From assembly GCA_905221605.1 (NCBI GenBank), contig CAJNDS010002208.1, forward strand, positions 1 to 64,000: a stretch of 64,000 bases of DNA, given 5' to 3'. How positions within the stretch are numbered: the first letter of the stretch is position 1; every line of letters begins with the position of its first letter. A program made the translations under genes and the position numbers. Shown here piece after piece: positions 21,747 to 33,521 of the stretch. Below the pieces are notes generated by a model. That model was given only the letters and a program-made list of their open reading frames with translations, had not been told where the DNA came from and did no database searches. The stretch is from Symbiodinium natans (taxonomy: Eukaryota > Sar > Dinophyceae > Suessiales > Symbiodiniaceae).

Positions 21747-23080
21747 ATGGGCCGCTCCGACAAGCCGACCAAGCGGACCGTGGGTGCTGCCAAGGGCAAA
21801 CCCGGCAAGCGAAAGGCAGGGGTAGCGTGTGCACCAGTTCCACTGACACGGGACTCCGGCTCGAAATTTTGAAACAGGCAGTTCCGCCCAAGAAGGAAAG
21901 GCCGGGGCGGCTAACCCTGCAAGAGCAGTAGCAGGCGGCAGAAAGCGCAGGTGAGGGCATGAGGATGGGTGAGGTGAGGTTCAGGACTCAGTCTTAGTCT
22001 TTGCCAGGCCGAAAGAGGCGACGGACGACCCGGTGGCGCTCTCGGATCGGCACGTGGCAGAGGTCAGTGGGAGAAGTTAGAAAGAAGCGTTTCACTACTG
22101 TAGGACCTGGCACCTGCCAAAGCGTGATTGCTTTAATTCCGGTGCATCTTTCGATTCAGGCTTTGGCAGAGTCCCTGCCCTGCGATTTGACGCCGCAGCA
22201 GATTTTCTGTGTGATGAGCCATTGGGCAAAACCCATCCTCAAGGCGCGGATCCCCGGGCAGGCTGGCCGGCGGCCAACGAAAGGAATGCTGGAGAAGGCC
22301 AAGCAGCAGGTGTTTCGGTTCTTGGCACGTGAGAAAAGTCTGGGAGAGGACAGCAAGGTGGTGAAGGCCTTTCAGCTCGCTACAGGCGAGCCATCTTTGC
22401 GCTTCGACTGGGACTTTGCTCAGCAAAAGACACGTCACGCCAGCCTGGACCGAAAGCGGGAGATTGATGCATGGTCGGAGTGCTTTGCCATGACCAGCGG
22501 CTCCAGCAACCTGCAGTCCGAGATCTTCGTCTGCGGCACAAAGAAGCTTACACAGAGGGCCTTGAACTCGCTACTTTGCCACGAGCCCGGGTCCCGGTGT
22601 AATCGCGATTTGGCAATTTGGCAACGCAACAGACATGCAACAGACATGCAGCAGACATGCAACAGACATGCTCCTGCATGACTGCACTTCTCTTGATTCT
22701 CGTAGCTGCCTCCCTGCAACTGTAAGCGGCTGCGCCTTGAGCAGCCTGAGTTTGATGCAGAGTAAATAACGGTGTCCGTTGCGCTTCAATGGGTTGTTTG
22801 TTGGACATTCATTCGTCGGTTTGCGGTTGCCGTCTTGGGAGGTCCTTGCACAACTTGGCACGCCGCATGCGACCTGGCAATCCGTTCTTTGCAGAGGACC
22901 GAAATGAAAAAAGCGCAGTAAAGCACGGAAGAAACACACTACACAACACTACACATATCTACACGCGGCCAGCCTCCATTTTGCAAGGACACAGAGCACA
23001 TGGCCATGGCTCTGCTCGGCGATCCCCAGCTGGTCCACGAGGAGAACTTGGACAAGGTCTTAAAGGGCAAGGGTGACTGA
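21747..23080 (+). CDS. Orphan basic protein, complete in six exons (254 residues)
   Basis: Exons 21747-21821, 21878-21927, 22008-22062, 22160-22596, 22842-22896 and 22988-23080 (TGA 23078-23080) join with perfect phase. Translation starts MGRSDKPTKRTVGAAKGKPG and ends NLDKVLKGKGD. The first 40 residues are Lys/Arg-rich and disordered; the middle exon (145 codons) is helical with charged segments such as MLEKAKQQVFRFLAREK. No known domain was recognised. Introns 1-4 are GT-AG; the last begins GACCGA, so it is a GA-AG intron or uses another non-canonical donor. Start choice: ATG in CAAGCCATGG, with basic exon coding immediately after. This is the cleanest gene model in the window. Confidence 0.8.
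22623..22676. repeat. 11-bp tandem repeat in an intron
   Basis: CAACAGACATG or CAGCAGACATG units, about four copies, in intron 4 of the orphan gene. Confidence 0.8.
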
Positions 23081-24280
23081 CAAGGAAATCTTGGCCCTGG
23101 CCGAAACAGGCGAATTCAGATGTAGGATCCCTTTGTTGGGTGACATTGAAATGTGCTTCGCGTCGTGAAAAGTGTAGACACTGCAGACATCCATTCTTTG
23201 CTAGTCGTCGCGCAACAAGGGGGAATCCCGGCTTTCGGTTGTCCATTGTGAGCCGAAAGCAGCTGTTCGAGATCTTCCGTGATCTTTCCAGATCTGTTCC
23301 TGAACACTTCTGGCGGTGAGAATCGAGGAAGAGTAGATCATCTAATCGCATCTTGCGACTGCAGAGGAATAGCAGCTTGAATAGCACATAAGCACCGTAC
23401 AGACTTGCAGGGGAGCAACATGTAGCCGCGCGGGCCCTCGAGGCCGCTCTCTGCCAATGTGTTTGCATTCCTGAGAGATGTGAAATCACTGAGAGCCTCC
23501 ATGAGACTCCGCTAAAGCCCGATGCAGATGTTTTGCTGTCGCAGTGGGCTGTATTTTCGATGCCAGGGTGCCCCACGTTGGCAGTGGTGAGCTATGCAAT
23601 TACTTCTTTCAACAGCAAATGTCCTAAGGACACAAAGTCCACAACGTGCAAGGCGTGTAAATGACAATGTCGGGACTTTCAATACCCGCAGCGACGCAAC
23701 ATGATTGACCTGGAAAAAATCATGTGCGAAAGTGGTTCTCGTGTGCCGGATGACCAGCACAAATGTGAAAGATGGATGCCACCGGCGCTGAAAAAGTAGC
23801 CAAGCCAGACAGTCAAACACCATAAGCAGGTTCCCGGTCCCTTGAAAGCTTCGTCGTTGTTCGGTAGTGCAGCGGCGTTGGCTCAGAAAAGAGCCATGAG
23901 CTGTGCTTGGCCTTTTACCCATACCCTGGCATGCCCAGACCTCAGAGAATCTAGCGGCTCCCAAGAATTCAAAGAGAGCGAGTGCGCCAATTGCCAGGCA
24001 GCAGCAGGGGCTGCTCCAGGCTAGCTTTGCTTCAAGATCTTCAGAGTTTCGCGTAGCGTCCGTGTACTTCTGCTGACGTGTGATCCGTTCTCTTTCGGCT
24101 GGCAGGTAGCTAGTTGCGGGAAAGGAGCGCAGAGATATGCAGAGATCGCAGTGTGGCGCCTGGCAAAATTCGTCTGAGAGACACAGTTTCGCCTTTCAGC
24201 CCCCTTTGATCTCATGAAAGAACTGAGGCCAGGTATCCTTGACTTGCAGGCAGTCGTTGTCTCAGTTCCTGCGGAAGTAG
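23081..24280. other. Spacer, no gene supported
   Basis: Open stretches at 23842-24024 and on the reverse strand at 22959-23576 lack exon-type composition or splice continuity. Nothing recognised. Confidence 0.3.
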
Positions 24281-24726
24281 CTGGAACATCACGGCTCTGC
24301 CATCGCGTTGTCGCTCCTGGATAAGGATCTCAGGGTGGCATATGAAAGGATCCGGCTGCAGGAGATAGAGCTTGAAAATTTGCGCCGGTGCCCCGGTGGT
24401 GCCCCAGTGGCGACTCAGTGGTGCTCTGGTTCGGCTTCCTGATGTATCTGAGTGTCATGGCTCATATCGAAACATCGATTTTCTCATCTTACTGAAAAGC
24501 TTGAGTAGTTGCGAGCCCACTTGCAGGCGTTGCCTGTGAGCAAGGCCGAGAATTAAATGCCTATTTGAGCGTTCTGGCCTGAGCACAGCTGAGAGCAGCA
24601 GCTGCCCGCGTGGAGCTGACTAGCGTGGTAAGGGTGTTCGATAAGGCCGAGCTTCAGCGTGCAAATCTGCTACTGCAGCAGCAGGCAAGCGAGGGCGCAG
24701 CCCGCTCAGCAATGCTAGAGTCGTGA
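24281..24726 (+). CDS. Coiled-coil protein exons (partial)
   Basis: Exon 24281-24387 follows a TAG acceptor and reads LEHHGSAIALSLLDKDLRVA then YERIRLQEIELENLRR with a GT donor at 24388. Exon 24589 to about 24723 follows CAG and reads LRAAAARVELTSV...AELQRANLLLQQQASEG. A stretch near 24526-24560 (GRELN) may be a further exon. Heptad-like Leu/Ala/Glu/Arg composition predicts a coiled coil; start and end of the gene were not found. Family unknown. The TGA at 24724 may be the true stop or lie in an intron. Confidence 0.5.
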
Positions 24727-27700
24727 TTTGTCAGACAGAGAGGAGTTTGCTGCAAGAGGTGCAGAGACTGCCGATTAGCGCAGCCCAGGTTGCCGGCAGA
24801 TGCAGTTTTACCTTTTGCTGGCTCTCACATTTCCCTATGGCATGATGCCAGGTGCCAGCCTACCCTCACTATGCTCTTCAACAGACTCCGCCCACAGCTT
24901 AGCTTACAATATCAAACAATCCCTTCCCCCTAGCATATATTTTCTTCGATGATGGGTTTCGTGTCCAGGATGTTAGGCTCTCGTGTCGAAGTTGCCCATG
25001 ATTCCCCCATACTATCGGGTGGGCTGGTTTCTTACACAGACACTCGGCTTGGCTGTACATGCGGCATCCCACCTTCTCTTCCTCTCCCCCAACCATTGAA
25101 CTGTTTGGCCTCCCGCTCCCCTTTTGCTCATGGTCTTTGCCATTCTGACAATTTCCACAAGTTCCATGCATCCGGCTCTGCTTCTCAGGCCTGGATTGTT
25201 GTTCAAACAACAGATGTACAGTATCAAAATGTTCCACACAACATAGTCAGCCTTGTAGGTCTCGCACGCATGGAGAGAGATGACGCAACTGTTGCAAGGT
25301 CAGCATCTCCGCCGTATGCAGAGCCCGCAATTCCTAGCTTGCCACCGCTGGGGCCTTAGTCGGGATGCCATCTGAGTTTATACGAGTGTGGGGCCATGGG
25401 ATGCACATTCCCAGGGCCTAGGCTGTGCTGTGCTGCTGCGGTGAACATGGTTCTGGCTCCGGATGAGCGGTTTCAACAGTTTTTTTGCTTGCATTTCAGC
25501 GTTTTGAGATTTTGGGCTCTGGACTCCGGACTTCTGTGGGCGCGTGTATGTGTGTGTGGGCATCCTTGTATAACCGTATAACTGGATGTGTGAGTAAGTG
25601 CTGCTTCGTTTCGATTGTTGCAAGGGGACAGGGGTTACCAGCCCTGTGGAGAGCGGCGTAAGAGACTCGCCTTGGTTCGGGAAGGAAAGATAGGTACCTC
25701 ATTCTACACCGATGCAACGGCGGAGGAAAAGAGGGCCTGGCTTCCTGGAGGAGGCCCCTGGGTTCTCCCTTGAGGTCACCAACAAGGCGACGCCAAGAGA
25801 GTGACAGCAGCGTTGGAGCTCTTGGCCACCTTGATGGCAGTTAAGCTGTGGGTCCCAGCCACAGCGGGAAGGGTGAAAACCCGGGTAGCGATACCTGGAG
25901 TAGAGAGTCTTAAGCAGACTACTTGACACTCCGATAGTTGCTACAAAGAGCAAAAGGCTAGAAAAGCTGGCCTTCCCGAAGAGAAAGAGGGCGAGGAAGC
26001 CAGAGCCTAGCCGGAACGACTTCGCTAGGGGGATAGCCCTGATGTGGTTCAGGGAGGTATCCTCAGGGAGGTATCCTCCGGCTACCAGATGCACCATACC
26101 AGGCAAAAAGGAGCGGGTTCTTTTCGGGTCTGGCACGAGAATGTGTGCTAACGTTACCTACGTAAGAGTCTGAACATCGAAGGTGTTTCAGCATGGGGGC
26201 ACAGTTTGGATACGTAACCGATAAACTGTGGTCCAAGACCCCACAACATGTGGGGGGGAAATTTCGAGTTTTCACCCACCCAAACCACAGACTGGGGAGG
26301 TTTCATCAAGTTCAAATCTGAACTGCTGGGGAACGTTGCTCTTATGTCACGGACATGGCGCTCCACGTCTTGTAGAATTAGGTGCTTTCTTGGAACTGTC
26401 TCAGTGGCATTGATGTCCTTGCCTCCTGGCTCAGGCTTTGAAATTCTCGCACACACACACAAAGAGTCTGACCTTCGCGTTGAAACTCAGCTCCTGCGCT
26501 TGGGTCGCCGACTGAGTTGCTTCGTTTCGCGTTATTCGGGTACAATCCGCTGTCATCGGTAAGGGCTCTGGGCGGGATATGTCAGGCGATACGCCCAGGT
26601 CCATATGAGCCTGATCAGCCCTGGTCTCTTCCCATGCCTGACTTGATGTCGTGTTATGCGCCGTTGCTGCGGGTTCTTTACCTTTCCGTCAGATCCCTCA
26701 AGCTTCCATGGTACCTTCCAAACCTATGTCGCTGCATATGGGGTGCCGGTCGGTGCAGGCTGCCGCTACTGAAGGGTTGGTTGTCATGGTGCCCCCGCGA
26801 CCACACCAGTGTCGCCACATGCCGCGACGCCACTTCAGCCGAGATCCCTCCCTTCGGCCTTCCCCGGCTTGGGGCAGATGAGGGCGTCTCTTGTACAGCC
26901 GAAGAACTGGACTGAATTCTTCTAGAGGTTGTTGTGCCACCTTCAAAAGTAACCTTTGCACAGGAACGATGGCCTTGCTCCACCCCTACCGGGTCAACTT
27001 GTCGCCTGACAATTACATGTGGCGGTGTTTTGCCAACATTCCGTGAGTGTTCTGCACGCGTGTCGGCTCGCCTCCGACTCTGGCCAACTGAGAAACGATA
27101 ACGTGCGTTTTCCTGCATGTTTTGTTTTATGCGTGACGGATAGTTACTGGTTGATTTTTAGATGGTTTTGCGAACTTGTGCCCGTTTATGTCCATCGAAA
27201 TCATTCGATATGACAGGTCTCCCAGCTCCCTGCCGACTCCGAAGTGTTCAGGTGCAGGACTTCTTGCAAGTCTCCTACTCGTGCGGAAGCCTCATGTGGG
27301 ATGGTATTCTTCCTCTCTGCAGGAGGTCCATTTTCTGGCATATCAAGTACATGGCAAGAGCCGCACCAGCAGGAAACCGTTGACAGCTTCGGCCCTGTGC
27401 ATGTGACAAGCGTGCGGTCGCGCATTTTGTGCTTCGTTGGGAAGAAGGACTTGCTGAATGACGTCCCCACTGTTGGATCCAAATGGCATGCCGAGGGCAC
27501 GTGCCGGTGTCTTAGCCTATCTTGGCAGGCGGTCGATGCACCTAGTCAGACAAGATCATGGTTAAGCTAGCATAGGCTGCCCGTGAGCCAAACCATTGTC
27601 AAAGCAGTGCAGTGGCACTTGGCACTTGTAGTGGGAAAAGAACGCTCTGGAGGAGCGTTGAATTAGAATGTGTTCATCAAGTTGATCAGGCTGAGTCCTT

Positions 27701-27840
27701 GCCGCACTGCCGAGCAATAATGCTTCGATTGATGGTTCTGAAAAGCTGAAGTCCTCGGCAAGAAGGCTGCAGAGATGCAGCTGTCGGCAGTCTTCCAGCG
27801 ATCTTTACTGTCCTGCTTCTGTTCGATTGCACCGAATACC
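24727..27840. other. Region without supported genes; possible retroelement debris
   Basis: Between about 25785 and 25870 the + strand reads TAALELLATLMAVKLWVP, reminiscent of the RNase H region of dinoflagellate retroelements, but stops interrupt on both sides. ORFs at 26517-26915 and 27244-27570 have no exon signature. Otherwise nothing recognised. Confidence 0.3.
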
Positions 27841-29680
27841 TTGACTCAGATAGGGCAGACGCAAGTTAGTTTCTGCATAGAAAACAAACTTTGGTCTACG
27901 GGGTAAGTTAGTTTCTGCATAGAAACAAACTTTGGACAACAGGGTTTCTGGGTTAGTTTATGCATACAAAAACAAACTTTGGTCTACGGGGCAAGTTAGT
28001 TTCTGCATAGAAAACAAACTTGGGGTTTCTGGGTTTGTTGATCCAGAGAAAAACAAACTCTGGGGAAGGGTTTTTCTTTTTTTGGGGGGGAGGGGAAACT
28101 AACAAACTTGCCCGGCCAAGTTTGTTTCTCCAGAGAAAAACAAACTTGGGGGGGGGGGGCGGGGGGGGGGGGGGTGGGGGGCGGGGCGGGGGGCGGGGCT
28201 GGGGGGGGGGGGGGGTGCGGGGGGGCGGGGGGCAGGGGGGGGGGGGGGGGGATGGGGGGGGGGGCGGGGGGGGGGGGGGGCGGGGGGGGGCCGGGGGGGG
28301 GGCGGGGGGGGGGGCGGGGGGGGGGGGGGGGCAAAGTTTTCTTTTTTCCAGAGAAAAACAAACTTTGGGCGAGGATTGTTTTTTTCTTTGGGGGGGGGGG
28401 GAACTAACTAACTCGCCCGGCCAAAGTTTGCTTTTTCCAGAGAAAAACAACCCCCCCCCTTCCCCAAAGTTTGTTTTCTCAGGACAAACAAACTCTGGCC
28501 GGACGAGTTAGTTAGTTTCCCCCCTCCGCTTCCCCCCCCAAACCCTCAAACCATTCTTCGAAATCCAGAGAAATGGGGACTTATTTTAAATTCCACCCCC
28601 AGAATCTGTTTTTCGTTTTTGTGTTCATTTCGTTCTTCGAAAACCAGAGAAGTGGGGGGCGTATTCTGAATTCCACCCCTCCCCTCGAATCTGTTTTTAT
28701 GTTCATGTCGTTCTTCGACAACCAGAGAAGTGGAGACCTATTCTAAATTCCATCCCCCGCTCGAATCTGATTTTCTTTTGTGTTCACCTGTATTTCATTC
28801 TTCGAAAACTAGAGAACTGAGAAGTGGGGACTTATTCTAGATTCCACCCTCCTCGAATCTGATTGTTGTTTTTGTGTTCGTTTTTCGATAGTCAGAGTCG
28901 TGTGTTCACTTCATTCTTCGAAAGGCAGAGAAGTGGAGACTTATTCTAAATTCCTCCCCTCTCGAATCTGGTTTTCGTTATTGCATTCATTTCATTTTTC
29001 GAAAGCCAAAGAAGCGGAGCGGAGACTTGTTCTAAATTCCACCCCCCGCTCGAATCTGATTTCCGTTTTTGTGTTCATTATTCGATAAGCAGAGTCGTGT
29101 GTTCATTTCATTCTTCGAAAGTTAGTTAGTTCCTAGCAAAGGTTTGTTCTCCTTGGCTAAACTATCGAGCCATGCTGGACCATCAAACTCTGGCGGACGA
29201 GACAACAAACTTAGGCGGGAGGGTTTGGGGGGAAGGGGGGGGGACAACTAACTAACTCGTCCGGCCAGAGTTTGTTTGTGCAGAGAAAACAAACTTGGGG
29301 GGAGGGTGGGGGGGGGTTTGTTTTCTCTGGAAAAACAGACTTTGGCCGGGCGAGTTAGTTAGTTCCCTCCCCCCCCCAAGAACTCCCCCAAAGTTTTTTC
29401 CTCTGAAAAAAACTTCCCCCCCAGTTTGTTTTTCTCTGTCTCTGGAGAAACAAACTTTGGCCGGGCGAGTTAGTTATTATTTATTCCGCCCCCCCCAAAG
29501 AAAAAGCCATCCCCCAAAGTTTGTTTTTCTCTGGAAAAACAAACTTTGCCCCCCCCCCCCCGCCCCCCCAAAGATTTTTTTTTGTCTGCCCCCCCCCCCC
29601 CCCGCCCCCCCCCCCGCCCCCCCCCGCCCCCCCCGCCAAAGTTTGTTTTTCTTAGGAGAAACAAACTTTGGTCCGACAGT
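27840..29680. repeat. Palindromic repeat array with long G-run and C-run
   Basis: Many copies of 'aaacaaactttgg' and 'gttagttagtt' in both orientations, often as the near-palindrome CAAAGTTTGTTTTTCTCTGG + AAAAACAAACTTTG (e.g. about 29514-29548). A mostly-G tract runs 28146-28332 and a mostly-C tract about 29548-29637. The left part (27860-28060) is a tandem array of an approximately 50-bp unit. Predicted ORFs of poly-Gly/poly-Pro are artefacts. Confidence 0.85.
28540..29125. repeat. Satellite array A (about 85-95 bp unit)
   Basis: Six to seven diverged tandem units. Unit core: 'ctaaattccacccc', 'tcgaatctgattttcgtttt', 'tgtgttcatttcattcttcgaa', then 'agagaagtggagac'. Related to array B at 43.58-44.53 kb. 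Confidence 0.8.
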
Positions 29681-30419
29681 CGGGGGTCACAAGCCCACGA
29701 TTAGCACCAGCATGCACCCCCACCATCATGAAGCAGCAGCTATTTGTTAGACTCAGTTCCATCGCTTCGGGGAGAACGCACAATCAATGGCAATCCGAAC
29801 ACTCTGCAGCAACGACACAAACTTCGTGCCAGATGAAGTCTTTGCTTGTCCGTCACGCACAAGAGGCCAACAACCTTTCGCAGAAACGATGGGGAGCTCA
29901 GCACCCGTTTAGAGACCCCGGCAGAGATGGGGACAGCCCATGGCGCCCCAAGAAGATTGGTGGACAAATGGTGACAGCCTTGAGCCTTCATGGCCCTCCC
30001 AATGCCCGTCAAGGCTGCAGCAGCGGAGAGTTTTATTTTGGTTTGCTACTTGTACGAGTTATGCACCAATGTGCACCTTGGTGTTTTGTTTCTCCAAAGA
30101 TGAGGTGTGCACAGAAACATCTGGCACGGGTACAACAACGGAACTCAACAAGCCCCACTCGACTCCGCACAGACGGTCCAGAGTCCAGATCCAATCAATA
30201 ACATGAACAATGGACTTCAATGGATTCATCATGTCTTCATGTCGCGTTCTCGTCCTCTCTTGAGCTATTCTGCTACTGCTGTGGTTGAGGCAAGCCATGC
30301 TTCTATGTCTTCAGCAAGTCTGGATGCCATTTCGGCAGGCAGGGAATGTAATATTTTATCGCTCGCGCGGACGCCTCGGCAAGGGTACCGAGGCGGGAGG
30401 TCAGGGTAGTGGGGGTGAG

Positions 30420-30830
30420 GGGCGGCATGCGCGCAACAAGCGCAGGGGGGGGGGTGGGGGGGTGGGGTGGGGTATTTTTGGGGTTGGGGGGGGGTAGGGG
30501 TGAAGGGAGGGGCAGGGCGGGGGTGGGGTGGGGGGGCAAGGGGAGGGGGGGGAAGGGGGCAAAGGCGGGGGGTAGTCTCAGGCGGCATGTCCGTGAATTG
30601 GACAACAAGCGCTCGCACTGTCGCTTCGCCCGTGTCGCTTGTTGCTTGCCAGCTGTGTTCGGGTTCGGTTTGAGGGGGGGGGGGGTGGGTGGGGGTGTGG
30701 GGGGGTGGGGGGCGGGGGTGGAAAGCATCCGCCCCTTTTCTTGGGCCCAAATAGGGGTTGGGGGTGCACGTCTTAGTGGTTCCCTAGACTTGGATCTAAA
30801 CGCCTCAGGCCTCCGGCCTCGGCGGACTAA
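30420..30830. repeat. Dispersed repeat, copy 2
   Basis: Same order as copy 1 at 17.7 kb: G-rich tract (30446-30560), 'acaacaagcg...gcttgttgcttgccag' (30600-30652), second G-rich tract (30675-30720) and the 41-bp block 30784-30824 identical to 18075-18115. Confidence 0.75.
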
Positions 30831-31063
30831 TGTCGCTCGGAGGTTGTGTCCGTGGCTGGGTTTTGTTCCATTTTGCATCATCAATTGTTTTGTGGCCGGC
30901 AATCAACAATGAAGTTTATTCGGTGCTTCTTGTCGCACTTTTCAACTTTTCTCTTTGCTTGATTGCCAGCTATTTTGATTGCTTCAATGTCTCGATTTTC
31001 TAGGCATGCCCGGACATGTTCCGGGCATGCCCCTCGCCCATTGCAGTGCTGTGCTTGTGTGTG

Positions 31064-31064
<1 letters not shown>

Positions 31065-31128
<64 letters not shown>
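31065..31128. repeat. (GA)n microsatellite
   Basis: About 60 bp of almost pure GA directly 5' of the spliced-leader relic. Confidence 0.95.
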
Positions 31129-31129
<1 letters not shown>

Positions 31130-31150
31130 CCGTAGCCATTTTGGCTCAAG
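31129..31150 (+). other. Spliced-leader (dinoSL) sequence, relic in genomic DNA
   Basis: The sequence is G followed by CCGTAGCCATTTTGGCTCAA and G, a perfect match to the 22-nt dinoflagellate trans-spliced leader (first base variable). An SL RNA gene would continue with a GT splice donor; here TCACTCTG follows, so this is more likely the 5' end of a reverse-transcribed, re-integrated mRNA than an SL donor gene. The sequence downstream (31151 to about 32500) would be the inserted cDNA. Confidence 0.8.
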
Positions 31151-32530
31151 TCACTCTGGGGGAACCCGCCCCCTCCATTGTGGCTTGAGCCTGCGCGCCG
31201 CCTGGCTCAAAACTGCGAACCGCTTCACTCCCTTACGAACCCTAATTTCGGTTGCTGTTCGGGGGGACCAGTGCTGTCGTTCCATCTGTTCCGTTTGCCT
31301 CGGGGGGGACTGTTGACTTTGGCCTTAACCGAGTGGAAGCGGGGGACAGTGAGGCGCCCAGAGTACAAAACCACTGATTGCACACGCTACTTCTCAGTCC
31401 TTAGTCTCTTGACATGTGCAGGTAGGCTCTCCAGGACTTCATTTTCTGCATGCCCTGCCCTACCACATTGCTTTACCCCACCACCCCTTGACACAGCAAG
31501 CTCAGCCATGGCAGCGATGAAAGGGGGGGCGCCCCTGACAGCGCCCATTCCGGAGGAAGCCCAGAGGCTGCTTGGGGGGGCTTTACATGGCTTTACACTA
31601 TATGAGGGAGCTGGTCCGATGGGTGGCAAAAAACTGGGGGCACACAACAAGCTCGCCGACCCGGACTCCGACCTGCAGTACCACAACCTACCTCAACGCC
31701 ACCCTGGCAAAGACTACGAACTACCACGCTGCACCACATCATCCCCTCGACGACCACGTGGGAGACGCTCCACCGTCAGCAACCCAAGAGGAGAGACTTC
31801 CCAGCGGGAGCAAGACCCACAACGACTACTACCTCACCAACCTGGGGGCAGGACAACAGAGGACCATGTGAAAGACCATCGGCCTCTACACAGCCCCAGG
31901 CCGCAAAACGAGATGCAAAAAGGGGGACAAAGACGGCAGCCAGACTCACCGCTGCATCCAAGAGAGCTCCACGGTCAAGAACACCTCGGGGGGGACCATG
32001 TGAAACACCATCGGCCCCATCAGCAGCTCCAGCACGCGACAAACCACCACTGCCGAGGAAGAGGAAGACCGGGGGCATTAGCAGCAAAAGTCGAGAAAGG
32101 CTGGGGGAAGGTTGCTCGCCTAGCTGGCAAAAACTACAACGACTCCGTCTACAACTGAGACATGGCTACAAGGACATCCTCCACTTCTGAATGGGCTTAA
32201 AGGGGGATAAATAATTCAGGGGAGCGAAGCCTCACCACTTTGCAACACCGTATCCTTCTGTGATAGAAACACTGTAACCTCCACCCCACTGCCGAACTGC
32301 AGGGGGGCAATATCAACCAGCTTTCTGACCCTACTGCCGCACTGCAGGGGGCCTTTGACAGACTCCGTGGAAAACCAACCACCTTTCTTCCCTTTTAACC
32401 ATGGCCAGGGGCACAATTCGGGGCGGTACACTTTCTCTCCACCACTAAGAAAGGCACCCTGGGGGGAAAAACCAACAGAGTCCCTCAGGTGCATGTTTTT
32501 CCCCTGCGACCATCCCTTTCCATTTCACCT
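31151..32530 (+). pseudogene. Possible retroposed transcript downstream of the leader relic
   Basis: All three + frames are open for long stretches between 31490 and 32150 (for example 31178-32158, 326 codons), with Thr/Pro/Arg-rich translations and an internal near-duplication ('gaccatgtgaaa.accatcggcc' at about 31862 and 31997). No domain was recognised and I cannot tell which frame, if any, was coding. The call rests on the leader at its 5' end; no poly(A) tail was found. Confidence 0.3.
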
Positions 32531-32565
32531 TCTGCCAACAAGATGGGCAGCACAGACCTGGGACA

Positions 32566-33345
32566 TCGCGCGCCCCTGGGGGCGGCCTTCTCCTTCGGGA
32601 GGGGGCCACGCGTGCGGGAGAGAGAGAGAGAGAGAGAGGCCCCCGGGTCCCTCAAGCCCTGTAGTAGAAGAAGAAGAAGAAGAAGAAGAAGAAGAAGAAG
32701 AAGAAGAAGAAGAAGAAGAAGAAGAAGAAGAAGAAGAAGAAGAAGAAGAAGAAGAAGAAGAAGAAGAAGAAGAAGAGAGAGAGAGACTACATCGACGTGG
32801 CCAACGATTACCAGAACCCGACATGGACAGCAGACGACGGCGAACGCATGAGAGAGCCAGTAGTGATTAGCGGATAAAGATGGGAGCACAGTGGGGGGAT
32901 GACAGAGGATATGTAAGCTTGGCAGGTCCGGTTACCTTGTTAGGGGAGACGTTTTGGTGCAGTCAGAACCCCAAACCCATCGGAACAGAACTTTCTCCGG
33001 AGGAACAGTGGGGGGAGCCATCCTTGCAAGCAGAACCCCAGCCTCCGAAGGGCCAATTGAGCCAGGCGCCCACTCAGAACGAGAAGGGCGCCAACACAAG
33101 CAAGACCAGGACATTCGCACGCGCCCCTGGGGGCGGCCTCCCTTCGGGGGAGAGAGAGAGCGAGAGAGAGAGAGAGGTCCCTTCGGGGGGGTTATGCGTG
33201 TGGGAAAGAGAGAGAGGTCCCTTCGGGGACTGCTGCGTGCAGAAAGGATGGAAGGAAGGAAGGAAGGAAGGAAGGAAGGAAGGAAGGAAGGAAGCAAGCA
33301 AGCAAGGAAGGAAGGAAGAAAGAAAAGAAGGAAGGAAGGAAGAGT
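32566..33345. repeat. Microsatellite cluster: (GA)n, (AGA)n and (GGAA)n with GC palindromes
   Basis: (AGA)n of about 110 bp at 32666-32776; (GA)n at 32622-32638 and 33150-33176; (GGAA)n at 33246-33340. Each GA tract follows a GC palindrome of type GCGCCCCTGGGGGCGGCC (32569, 33120). Confidence 0.9.
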
Positions 33346-33429
33346 GTGAGACGAGTCCCCTTTGTCAAGGTGAGGCGCTTCTCTCGAATTTTTAGTGTTC
33401 CCACTTCCGCTCTTTCTTTCTTTTTGTTT

Positions 33430-33488
33430 TCTTTCTCTCTCTCTCTCTCTCTCTCGCGCTCTCTCTCTCTCTCTCACTCTCTCTCTCA

Positions 33489-33521
<33 letters not shown>

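Noticed and set aside
27953-28511. Poly-Pro and poly-Gly ORFs
   Set aside because: They come from G and C homopolymer tracts.
29668-30201. 177-codon + strand ORF
   Set aside because: No splice context, low exon-like composition, no domain; it begins in the repeat array.
31178-32158. 326-codon ORF as an intact gene
   Set aside because: All three frames are open and biased, its start overlaps a region of unclear coding, and no domain is visible; kept only as possible retrocopy.
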